Assembly: GCA_963700775.1 (NCBI GenBank)
Contig: CAVOYU010000014.1
Coordinates: 62,001 to 126,000, forward strand
Source: Thermohalobaculum sp963700775
GTDB lineage: Bacteria; Pseudomonadota; Alphaproteobacteria; Rhodobacterales; Rhodobacteraceae
Direction: 5' to 3'
Length of the DNA: 64,000 nucleotides
A program made the position numbers and the translations under genes. Each line of letters starts with the position of its first letter. The stretch's first letter is position 1. The notes under the pieces are model-generated. The model had not been told where the DNA came from, searched no databases, and saw only the letters and a program-made list of their open reading frames with translations. This document shows, one piece after another, positions 51,855 through 62,932 of the stretch.

Positions 51855-53450
51855 TTATTCGGCGGCCACGGTGGCGGGGCCACCAGCGGCCTTGCCGCTG
51901 ACCTTGCCCCGGACCGTCTGCCAAAGGTTGAAGCACATGATCGCAGCGCCGCTGAGGTAGAGGACGCCTCCGAGTGCGCGCACCACATACATCGGGAACT
52001 TGGCCGCAACCGTGTCGGCGAAGCTGTTCACCAGGAAGCCCTGGGCGTCGTACTCGCGCCACATCAGGCCTTCCATGATCCCGGTCACCCACATCGAGGC
52101 GGCGTAGAGCACGATACCGATGGTGGCGAGCCAGAAGTGCCAGTTGACCAGGCTCAGCGAGTAGAGTCGCTCGCGGTTCCACAGCCGGGGCACCAGGAAG
52201 TAGAGCGCACCGAATGTGATCATGCCGTTCCAGCCAAGGGCGCCGGAGTGCACGTGGCCGATTGTCCAGTCCGTGTAGTGGCTGAGCGAGTTCACCGCCT
52301 TGATCGACATCATCGGTCCCTCGAAGGTCGACATGCCGTAGAAGGCAACCGAAATGACCATCATACGGATGATCGGGTCGGTGCGGAGCTTGTCCCAGGC
52401 GCCGTTGAGCGTCATCAGCCCGTTGATCATGCCGCCCCAGCTGGGCATCCACAGAACGATCGAAAACACCATGCCGAGCGTCTGCGCCCAGTCGGGCAGC
52501 GCGGTGTAGTGCAGGTGGTGCGGGCCGGCCCAGATGTAGAGGAAGATCAGCGCCCAGAAGTGGATGATCGAGAGGCGGTAGGAATAGATCGGCCGCTCGG
52601 CCTGCTTCGGCACGAAGTAGTACATCATGCCGAGGAAGCCTGCCGTCAGGAAGAAGCCGACCGCGTTGTGGCCATACCACCACTGGGTCATCGCGTCCTG
52701 CACACCGGCGAAGGCCGAGTAGCTGGCGGAGCCGAGCAGCGAGACCGGGACCGAGAGGTTCCGCACGACATGCAGCATGGCGATGGTGATGATGAAGCTG
52801 AGGAAGAACCAGTTCGCCACGTAGATGTGGGGCTCCTTGCGCTTCATCAGAGTGCCCAGGTAGACCGCCAGATAGGCGACCCAGACAATGGTCAGCCAGA
52901 GATCGATATGCCAGGCGGGCTCGGCGTATTCCTTGCTCTCGGAGCCGCCGAACAGATAGCTGGTCGCCGCCAGGACGATGACGAGCTGATAGCCCCAGAA
53001 CACGAACCAGGCCAGGTTCCCGCCCCAGAGCCGCGCGGCGCAGGTGCGCTGCACGATGTAGAAGGACGAGCAGATCAGCGCGTTGCCGCCGAACGCGAAG
53101 ATCACCGCCGAGGTGTGCAGCGGCCGCAGCCGGCCGAAGCTGGTGAAACTTAGGCCGAGGTTGAGCTCCGGGAAGGCCAGCTCGAAGGCGATGTAGACTC
53201 CGGCGAGGAACCCGACCATCCCCCAGAGGGCGGTGGCGATGACCCCGGCGCGGATCACGTCGTCCATGTAGCCGGTTGCGGCAGCGCGGGGCTCGCCCAT
53301 GGTCCGGACGGTATAGATGAAAAAGACTGACGCGAAGGCCAGGACGACCAGCGCGTTGATCTGGTAGGCGAGGTCATGGCCCCAGTTTGCGGCGATGGCG
53401 GCCAGCACCGCGACCACTGCGAACACGACCAGCTTGACGATAGATCCCAT
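51855..53450 (-). CDS. ccoN: cbb3 cytochrome oxidase catalytic subunit I
   Basis: A 531-residue protein with about twelve to fourteen membrane helices. It has the haem-copper histidines in GHNAVGFFL and the HHLHYTALPDWAQ region, and the family histidines in TIGHVHSGALGWNG. It reduces oxygen to water with high affinity and pumps protons. ATG 53450 with GGGGGAAG upstream is preferred to a further in-frame start at 53528. Preceded by a perfect FNR/FixK box. Confidence 0.97.
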   Translation of the reverse strand: MGSIVKLVVFAVVAVLAAIAANWGHDLAYQINALVVLAFASVFFIYTVRTMGEPRAAATGYMDDVIRAGVIATALWGMVGFLAGVYIAFELAFPELNLGLSFTSFGRLRPLHTSAVIFAFGGNALICSSFYIVQRTCAARLWGGNLAWFVFWGYQLVIVLAATSYLFGGSESKEYAEPAWHIDLWLTIVWVAYLAVYLGTLMKRKEPHIYVANWFFLSFIITIAMLHVVRNLSVPVSLLGSASYSAFAGVQDAMTQWWYGHNAVGFFLTAGFLGMMYYFVPKQAERPIYSYRLSIIHFWALIFLYIWAGPHHLHYTALPDWAQTLGMVFSIVLWMPSWGGMINGLMTLNGAWDKLRTDPIIRMMVISVAFYGMSTFEGPMMSIKAVNSLSHYTDWTIGHVHSGALGWNGMITFGALYFLVPRLWNRERLYSLSLVNWHFWLATIGIVLYAASMWVTGIMEGLMWREYDAQGFLVNSFADTVAAKFPMYVVRALGGVLYLSGAAIMCFNLWQTVRGKVSGKAAGGPATVAAE

Positions 53451-53567
53451 GATCTTCCCCCGGAACCCTTTCGATCTCAGGCGGCAATGAGTTCGTACCC
53501 GGCACCGACCGGGAACTTTACCCGGCAAGTCTCAGATTGCTTTTTGCGGCGCAACAGGAATCGAGCC

Positions 53568-53581
53568 TTGATCTGAATCAA
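53568..53581. promoter_or_regulatory. FNR/FixK box upstream of ccoN
   Basis: TTGATCTGAATCAA, a perfect anaerobox, 118 bases before the ccoN start. Together with the box at 45239 it predicts that both cco blocks are induced at low oxygen. Confidence 0.88.
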
Positions 53582-53736
53582 CTCCCACATATCGACCTGC
53601 CGCGGAGGCCGCGACCTGACGGGTGCCCGGTGTGCGGAACACGCGACTGTGGTGGACTGTTCCAAGATCAGACGGGTGCCTCGATGAGGCCAGGTCTCCG
53701 GCCGGAACCGCCTTCGGATCCCGGCCGGGTACTGCG

Positions 53737-54576
53737 TCAGCGGTAGAAGATGTGAGCGCCGATCCGGGCAGTGGGCTCGAGCTTGCGGGCCCAGCGCGGT
53801 GACACCCAGGTCGCGTGGTAGTGGGTTGCGTTCCCCGTCAGCGTGCGGGGCTTGCCCTGCAGCATCACCCAGGCGATCTTGCCGAGTTCCTCGAACTTCG
53901 CCTTGTTGCGAATCGCCTCGGTCTTGCCGTCGCACATGAACGAGAACTGGCAGGCGTTCGGGTTCTCTTCGCCCTGGCGGACCACGCCGCAGATCGTGTC
54001 CGGGTAGTTCTCGGTCTTGACCCGATTCAGGATCACCTCGGCGACGGCGATCTGGCCCTGCAGGCTCTCGCCTCGGGCTTCGAAATAGAGCGCCTCGGTC
54101 AGGCAGCGCCACTGTTCGTCGCGCTGGCCGACCTCGACGCTCAGGATCTGATCGAGTTCTGCGACCGCGCCGAAATCGGTGGTCATCAGGTTGGCCAGCA
54201 CCTCGTCGCGCGCGCCGGACGCCTCGGTCGCCGCCTTGGCGTCCTCATCGCTCAGCTCTCGCAGCATGCTGCGCGTGCCGACGTCGGCTTTGTCGAGGCT
54301 GACCTCGGGGGCGATGGTCGTATCGGCGCCGGGCAGCGAGGTGACTCGCTGGAACCGGTCCGAACCGGAAAGCGCGGCGAAGGCCGCGCGTTCCCTTTCG
54401 AGCAGGCCGGTCTCGGCCTTGAGATGCACCTTGAACGGACGCGACTCCCATCCACGTGTCTCGGCGTTGGCCGGGCCGGCCGTCATACCGAGTGCGGCCG
54501 GCAGTGCGGCCGCCAGGGTACAAGCAAACACGAACGCTGCCCTTGCGGGCGGGCGAAACACAGTCGAGCCAGTCAT
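53737..54576 (-). CDS. Exported cell wall hydrolase (SleB/Hydrolase_2 family)
   Basis: A 279-residue protein from ATG 54576, preceded by AGGGA; in-frame starts at 54588 and 54594 are possible. A signal peptide (hydrophobic to ALGMTAGPANA) is followed by a poorly conserved linker (40-130) and the SleB-like domain: CLTEALYFEARGES, AVAEVILNRVKTENYPDTIC, CQFSFMCDGK and ATHYHATWVSP. The catalytic Glu is in EALYFEARGE. It likely trims peptidoglycan glycan strands. It is upstream of ccoN on the same strand but has its own spacer. Confidence 0.87.
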   Translation of the reverse strand: MTGSTVFRPPARAAFVFACTLAAALPAALGMTAGPANAETRGWESRPFKVHLKAETGLLERERAAFAALSGSDRFQRVTSLPGADTTIAPEVSLDKADVGTRSMLRELSDEDAKAATEASGARDEVLANLMTTDFGAVAELDQILSVEVGQRDEQWRCLTEALYFEARGESLQGQIAVAEVILNRVKTENYPDTICGVVRQGEENPNACQFSFMCDGKTEAIRNKAKFEELGKIAWVMLQGKPRTLTGNATHYHATWVSPRWARKLEPTARIGAHIFYR

Positions 54577-55046
54577 CTCTTCCCTCATCGACACGGGCCA
54601 TTTGGTAGCCTAGGCACGATCGGGTGGCGCTTCCTCCCTCACCTTCTTTTTCGTGCCGGCAAGCTTGCATCAAAATACGCGATACAATGCCCGATGATTA
54701 CCAAGGCGCCTTGGCGGGACGAAACCCGCTTGCGCCGGATCGTCGCGGAAGCAGTCAAGTTTCTTGGGTGCGAGTGCGCGAGAGCTACACAATTTGTGGC
54801 TTTTTGGCAACAAATTGACTCGCCTAACTTTCCAGGTTCACACGGTGTTCCAGACCTTGCCGTTGCGTCGGGAGGTCAGGGTCGTGGGCTGGTGGACCGT
54901 GCGTGCTTCGGGGAATTCAATTGACGGGCCGCGGGCGGATCGCCGGGGCGGCGGGAGAGGGCAGTCCATGGGCGGACGCCGCGGGCCAGTGGCGCTGATG
55001 GGCTCGCCGGTGGTTCGGCCGGAAGTCCTGCAACCGATTGAGACAA
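54577..55046. other. Intergenic region between ppdK and the cell wall hydrolase
   Basis: About 470 bases with no convincing gene. It is less GC-rich than the genes and holds an inverted repeat CAATTTGT (54790-54797) and ACAAATTG (54810-54817), which could be a regulatory site or weak terminator. The open frames here are short and without family resemblance. Confidence 0.35.
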
Positions 55047-57689
<2,643 letters not shown>

Positions 57690-57761
57690 GCGCCCGTCAT
57701 ACAGCCCCTCTTCGCAGGTGCACAAGCGCGGTGACGGGCGCCTGCGCGCGGCCGCGGGGCC

Positions 57762-58139
57762 TCAGTTGCAGTTCGACGGCTGGGCCATCTTGGCGACGCC
57801 GTTCAGCATCATGGTGCGGCTGGAGCCCTCGCCGATCTCGAAGGTGATCGGCCGGTTCTCCCATTCCGGATGGGCGGCGAGGGCGGCGCCGAGGGCGTCG
57901 CGGATCAGGCCGATGTCGCCCTGCTTCTCGCAGATGCACTTCTCGACCGAGCCGCCGCCGTCGCGGCAGGCGGCGATCGACTGGCGGGCGCCTTCGACGG
58001 CGTTGTCGATGGCGACCGCGAGCGCGGTGTCGGCCTTGTCGGTGATCACGATCTCGGCGGCGCCGGCGGGAAGCGCCAGGGGAAGGGCCAGGGCCGTCGC
58101 CGCGAGGGCGGCAAGGGTGAGGGTGCGAAGATGGGTCAT
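57762..58139 (-). CDS. Small secreted protein of unknown function
   Basis: A 125-residue protein from ATG 58139. A signal peptide (TLAALAATALALPLALPAGAA, cleaved near AAEIV; split across two 20-residue blocks) is followed by a mature domain with cysteines in CRDGGGSVEKCICEKQGDIG and CN at the end. The two cysteine pairs suggest a disulfide fold. No known family is recognised. It lies between glyS and ppdK. Confidence 0.6.
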   Translation of the reverse strand: MTHLRTLTLAALAATALALPLALPAGAAEIVITDKADTALAVAIDNAVEGARQSIAACRDGGGSVEKCICEKQGDIGLIRDALGAALAAHPEWENRPITFEIGEGSSRTMMLNGVAKMAQPSNCN

Positions 58140-58556
58140 GTCCTGCTCGGGTTCCTGCTTGTTGTTGTCCCCTTTTAGCCGATCGCGGCGCGGGTGGCGA
58201 GACGGGAGGTTCCGGCGGGCGCCTCCGGGGTGGCGGGGGCGGATGCGGAACGGGCCGGCTTGCGGGCGTCCGCGTGCGGACGGGGGGTCAACCCTTTGGC
58301 GCCAAAGGCGGATCACGTGAGTGATGCGGCCGCCGGGTGCGGACGGGGGCGGGACGGGCGCGCGCCGCCATGTGCGGGGCGGGAGCGACCGGAGCCTGCG
58401 GAGCCGGCACGCCGGCCCCTTGCGGGACGCCGTGAGCGCGGTGGAGGGAGGGCCCGCCGGAGCGTTCCGGTGCCGGTTAACGCTTGGTTACCGGCGCTTC
58501 GCGCGCTTCGGGGGTTCGGCCGGAAAACGGTCCAGTTGACCGTCTTCTGGCCCCGC
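58140..58556. other. Non-coding region with palindromes beside glyS
   Basis: About 415 bases with no supported gene, very GC-rich. It contains the repeat copy at 58266-58282 and a perfect 16-bp palindrome CCTTTGGCGCCAAAGG (58293-58308). Both may be extragenic repeat parts. Confidence 0.4.
58266..58282. repeat. 17-bp repeat with hairpin core, copy 2
   Basis: Identical to 39183-39199. On the reverse strand GGTTGACCC precedes it, matching the GTTGACCC beside copy 1, so the shared unit is longer than the palindrome itself. The perfect palindrome at 58293 follows 11 bases later. Confidence 0.55.
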
Positions 58557-60794
58557 TCAGCCCTCGATCGCCTCCCAGATGGCGATTTGGCGCAACACCG
58601 TGCGGATTCTGTGCAACAGGCAAAGGCGGTTGCGCCGCACGATCCGGTTGTCGGCGTTCACCGTCACCTTGTCGAAGAAGGCGTCGACCACCGGCCTGAG
58701 CCTGGCCATCGCAGCCATCGCCGCGGCGAAGTCCTCGGCCTTGAGCGCGGCGCGGATGGCCGGCTCGGCGTCGTCGAGGGCGGCGAACAGCGCGCGCTCC
58801 TCGTCCTGCTCGGAGAACTTCGCGTCCGGGGCGCCGGAATACTCGACGCCGTCCTTCTTCTCCTCGATGCCGACGATGTTGGCGGCGCGGCGATAGGCGG
58901 TGAGCAGGTTGGCGCCGTCCTCGGTGGCGAGGAAGCCCTGGAGCGCCTTCACCCGGTTGACCAGCAGCACGAGGTCGTCCTGCCCGCCGAGATCGAAGCA
59001 GGCCTGGATCACGTCGTGGCGGATGCCCTGGTCGCGGAGGGCGACCTTGAGGCGGTCGGCGAAGAAGGAGAGGAGGTCATGGCGTTGCACCGGCACCTGC
59101 GCGCGATCTCGAATTGGCCAGCTTCTCAAAGCCTCGATCTGGTCGCATGCAGTCGCCGCGCTGTTCGCCGCGAGCTGTTGCCTCGAACGTCCTCTACGCG
59201 CGCAATTTCGCTCGTGGATGTCGTGCAGGACAAAGACTCGTCCACCCGTGGCAGAATGGTCTGGTGAAGCTGGGATCGACAATCGCGGTTCGTACACTGC
59301 GCGCTTTCGAGGACTGATCCGGATCACCCCCGAGCGCCGCCCTTCTCAGCGCAAACGGGTCCTTGCTGCCGGTCGGCTTCTCGTCGATGGCCCAGAAGCC
59401 CGGTCAGCATGTCGATCTTGTCGGCCAGCGCCACGGCGACCGAGACCGGCTCGGCAGGCACCGCGTCCGCGGGGCCGAGCGGGCGGTAATGGGCCTCGCA
59501 GGCGTTCGCCACCTCAGTCGGGCAGCCCGGCGGCGGCGGCGTAGTAGCGGCCCATCACGCCCTGCAGTTCGGGGAACTCGTAGACCATCTCGGAGGCGAG
59601 GTCGGCCTTCGCCACCTTCGCCGCCTGCTCGGCGAGGTCCGGGTCGGCGCCGACCTTGGGGGCGATCTCACGGGCGAGCGCGGCGATCCGCGCGATGCGC
59701 TCGGCTTGCGTGCCGAGCCTGGCGTGGAACACCACCGCATCCAGCGGCTTCGCCATCGCGGCCATGCCGTCGGCGCCCTTGCCCTTCACCTTGCGCAGAT
59801 CGTTGTCCCAGAAGAACCGCGCATCGGTCAGGCGGGCGGCCAGCACCCGGCCGTTGCCGGCGAGGATGGTGGCGCCGTTATCGGCGGTCTCGGTGTTGGC
59901 GACGGTGATGAAGCCCTCGATGCGCCCGGTGGAGGGGTTGCGGACCGAGAAGAACTTCTGGTGGGTGCGCATCGAGGTCTGCAGCACCTCGGGCGGCAGG
60001 TCGAGGAAGCGCGCGCCGATCTCGCCCATCAGCACCACCGGCCATTCGACGAGGCCCGCGACCTCGGCCAGCAGGCCCTTGTCCTCGACGAGCTCCATGC
60101 CCTGGGCGAAGGCGAGCTGTTTTGCGTCGTGCTCGATGCGGGCGGCGCGCTCGGCCGGGTCGAGGATCACCTTCGCCCCGGCGAGCTTGTGGACGTAGTC
60201 CTCGAAGCCGCGCACCGGGAAGCGGCCGGGCGCCAGGAAGCGGTGGCCCTCGGTGTTGTCGCCGGACGCGATGCCGTCGATCTCGAAGGGCACCACCTCG
60301 GGGCCGTGCTCGTCGTGCAGGATGCAGAGGATCGAGTGCAGCGGGCGGACCCAGCGCAGCGTGCCGGCACCCCAGCGCATCGACTTCGGCCAGGGGAAGT
60401 TGCGCACGGTGTCGGTGACCGCTTCGGCGATCACCTCGGCGGCGGGGCGGCCGGGTTTCTCGATGACCGCGAACCACACCTGGCCCTTCTTGTCGTCGCG
60501 GGCCTCGAGCTGGTCCTTCGTGAGCCCGGTCGAGCGGAGGAAACCCTCCAGCGCAGCCGCCGGCGCGTCGGTGCGCGGTCCCCTGCGCTCCTCGCGCATG
60601 GGCGGCGTCATCTTCGGGAGGCCGGTCAGGTGGAGCGTCAGCCGCCGGGGTGTCGCGAAGGCGCCGGCGTCGCGGTAGGTGAGCCCGGCCTCGACCAGCT
60701 TGTCGGTGACAAGCTTCTTCAGGTCCCCGGCGGCGCGGGCCTGCATGCGCGCGGGGATTTCCTCGGAGAAGAGTTCGAGCAGCAGGTCGGGCAT
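58557..60794 (-). CDS. glyS: Glycyl-tRNA synthetase beta subunit, frameshifted as read
   Basis: With GlyQ it charges tRNA-Gly. The N-terminal 426 residues (60794-59514) are intact and family-like up to [10 protein letters not shown], then a TGA appears. The next conserved piece ([13 protein letters not shown]) is in another frame; further one-base shifts are needed near 59410, 59335 and 59325, where GVIRI continues as VLESA in a third frame. The C-terminal block ([18 protein letters not shown] to the end at 58557) is intact. The indels cluster in about 59090-59525. This gene is normally essential, so errors in this stretch, or a second glycyl-tRNA synthetase elsewhere, should be considered. 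Confidence 0.88.
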
Positions 60795-60803
60795 CGGGGC
60801 GTC

Positions 60804-61397
60804 TCAGTCCGGGATGTCGGCGGCGCGGACCACGGTCGCGAAGCGGTCGGCCATGGCGGCCAGGGCGGCGCGGTGGACGGCGCCGGCGGGGAGGTCGGCG
60901 CCGCCGGTGGGGTCCGGCAGGTCGCGGGTGGCGGTGGCGTCCATCGCGACCGTCGAGGCGAGGCCCCGGTCGAGCGCGGCGCGCACCGTCGAGGAGACGC
61001 ACATATGGGTCATGAAGCCGGCGACCACGAGGGGGCGCTTTCCGATCCCCTCCAGCGCCGCGGCCAGCGCGGTGCCGGCGAAGCCGTTCGGCAGACCCTT
61101 CTCGACCACGGTTTCGCCGAGCTCGGGCTCGACCGAGGCGTGGATCTGGCCGCGCGGGGCGTCCGGATCGAAGGCGCCGCCGGCGCGGCCGCGGTGGCGG
61201 ACATGGACCACCGGCGCGCCGAGCCGGCGGGCGCGGGCGAGCAGGGCGGCGGCGGTCTCGGCCGCGGCCTCGACGCCGGCGAGCTTCAGCGGCCCGTCGA
61301 AATACTCGTTCTGGATGTCGATCAGGAGCAGCGCCGACTCCGAGAGCCGCGCGGGCGCCGGCTCGGCGCCGGCAAGCTGCAGCAGCGTTTTTGCCAT
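60804..61397 (-). CDS. Isochorismatase-family cysteine hydrolase
   Basis: A 197-residue protein with the family pattern SALLLIDIQNEYFDGPLKL, VVHVRHRG and GFMTHMCVSSTVRAALD carrying the nucleophilic cysteine (about 139). Members include nicotinamidases and ureidoglycolate-type amidases; the substrate is unknown. It is inserted between glyS and the DUF6446-like gene and starts just 9 bases after that gene ends. Confidence 0.85.
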   Translation of the reverse strand: MAKTLLQLAGAEPAPARLSESALLLIDIQNEYFDGPLKLAGVEAAAETAAALLARARRLGAPVVHVRHRGRAGGAFDPDAPRGQIHASVEPELGETVVEKGLPNGFAGTALAAALEGIGKRPLVVAGFMTHMCVSSTVRAALDRGLASTVAMDATATRDLPDPTGGADLPAGAVHRAALAAMADRFATVVRAADIPD

Positions 61398-61406
61398 CGT
61401 CGCCCC

Positions 61407-61838
61407 CTATTCGCCGTTCGGCTGCGTCCACAGATACATGCGCCCGCCCGGCAGTGCCGCCACGATCAGGTCGTAGCCCGGCGGCCGGTTCCGGCCCGCC
61501 ACATACGCCTTTCCCTCGCCCGAGGCCAGAGCACGGGCGATGAATTCGGTGTTGAAGCAGCGCAGCCAGACCGGCGCCTCGGGCACCTTCGGGTTCAGCT
61601 CGGGCGCCGCCTCGATCGGCTCCAGCAGCAGGAAGCAGGCGCGCAGCCCGCCGTCGTCGTCGGGCGAGGCGACGCCCTCCCAGCGGGTCACCTCGTAGCT
61701 CTGGCCGGCGATCTCGATCCGCTCGGCGAAGATCGGCTCGTAGCCGACATGGCCGGTGTCCCACCAGATGAAGGCCGCCAGCGCCAGGGCGAAGCCGATC
61801 ATCCCGGTCAGCAGCTGGGGCCGGCTGAGGTTCAGCAC
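61407..61838 (-). CDS. DUF6446-like membrane-anchored protein
   Basis: A 143-residue protein with an N-terminal membrane helix (LLTGMIGFALALAAFIWW) and a small periplasmic domain with FLLLEPIEAAPELNP and a short PVWLRCFN strand. The same type of protein sits between glyQ and glyS in Rhodobacterales; its function is unknown. It begins 4 bases after the glyQ stop. Confidence 0.75.
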   Translation of the reverse strand: MLNLSRPQLLTGMIGFALALAAFIWWDTGHVGYEPIFAERIEIAGQSYEVTRWEGVASPDDDGGLRACFLLLEPIEAAPELNPKVPEAPVWLRCFNTEFIARALASGEGKAYVAGRNRPPGYDLIVAALPGGRMYLWTQPNGE

Positions 61839-61842
61839 GCGG

Positions 61843-62814
61843 TCACCCGCCCCCGGCCGCGGTGGCGATGAAGGCGTCGGCGCATTGCTTTGCCAGCGCC
61901 CGCACCCGGCCGATATAGGCCTGCCGCTCGGTCACCGAGATCACGCCCCGCGCGTCGAGCAGGTTGAAGACATGGCTGGCGGCGATGCACTGGTCGTAGG
62001 CCGGGTGGGCCATGACGATGGTGCGGCCGGTCTTCGGGTCCAGCGCCTCGTGGCCGAGGATCGCCTCGCACTCGCGCTCGGCGTCCTCGAAATGGCGGAA
62101 CAGCATCTCGGTGTTGGCGGCGTCGAAGTTGTGCCGCGAGTATTCCTCCTCGGTCTGGCGGAAGATGTCGCCATAGGTCAGCTTGATCGGCGAATCCGGG
62201 TCGTTGAAGGGCATGTCCATGACGTGGTCGATGCCGAGGACGTACATCGCCAGCCGCTCGAGCCCGTAGGTGAGTTCGCCCGAGACCGGGTGGCAGTCGT
62301 GCCCGCCGACCTGCTGGAAATAGGTGAACTGGCTGACCTCCATGCCGTCGCACCAGACCTCCCAGCCGAGGCCCCAGGCGCCGAGGGTGGGGCTCTCCCA
62401 GTCGTCCTCGACGAAGCGGATGTCGTGCAGCCCCATGTCGATGCCGATGGCCGCCAGAGAGCCGAGATAGAGGTCCTGGAGGTCCGGCGGGCTCGGCTTG
62501 ATGATCACCTGGAACTGGTAGTAGTGCTGCAGCCGGTTCGGGTTCTCGCCGTAGCGCCCGTCGGTCGGCCGGCGCGAGGGCTGCACATAGGCCGCCGCCC
62601 AGGGGCGGGGGCCCAGCGCCCGGAGCGTGGTGGCGGGGTGGAAGGTGCCGGCGCCAACCTCCATGTCGTAGGGCTGCAGCACGGCGCAGCCCCGCCCGGC
62701 CCAATAGGACGAGAGGCGCAGCAGCACCTCCTGGAAGGAACGCGGCTTCCGGGGCGCGTCGGGTGTGGCGGCGGTGGCGGCTGGCATTCGGGCGCTCTCG
62801 CGGCTGGTGTCCAT
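61843..62814 (-). CDS. glyQ: Glycyl-tRNA synthetase alpha subunit
   Basis: A 323-residue class II synthetase subunit. Characteristic regions are FQEVLLRLSSYWAGRGCAVL, QPYDMEVGAGTFHPATTLRA, VQPSRRPTDGRYGENPNRLQ and QQVGGHDCHPVSGELTYGLE. It binds glycine and ATP; GlyS supplies tRNA recognition and editing functions. First gene of the glyQ cluster on this strand. Confidence 0.97.
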   Translation of the reverse strand: MDTSRESARMPAATAATPDAPRKPRSFQEVLLRLSSYWAGRGCAVLQPYDMEVGAGTFHPATTLRALGPRPWAAAYVQPSRRPTDGRYGENPNRLQHYYQFQVIIKPSPPDLQDLYLGSLAAIGIDMGLHDIRFVEDDWESPTLGAWGLGWEVWCDGMEVSQFTYFQQVGGHDCHPVSGELTYGLERLAMYVLGIDHVMDMPFNDPDSPIKLTYGDIFRQTEEEYSRHNFDAANTEMLFRHFEDAERECEAILGHEALDPKTGRTIVMAHPAYDQCIAASHVFNLLDARGVISVTERQAYIGRVRALAKQCADAFIATAAGGG

Positions 62815-62932
62815 CGCGCGCCTTGGTAAGGCCGCTCGCCCCGGCGGTCAACGCGCGGAATGGACAGGGGGAATGGACAGGGGAGAGCGGGGGAATTAAG
62901 TCAGGCCAGACCGCAACTCGGCCGGGAACCCG

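Noticed and set aside
54700..55046. Short plus-strand frames between ppdK and the cell wall hydrolase
   Set aside because: No ribosome site, no domain and no codon pattern typical of the flanking genes.
59706..61871. 721-codon plus-strand frame opposite glyS, the hydrolase and the DUF6446-like gene
   Set aside because: Covers three recognised genes on the opposite strand and has no domain of its own.
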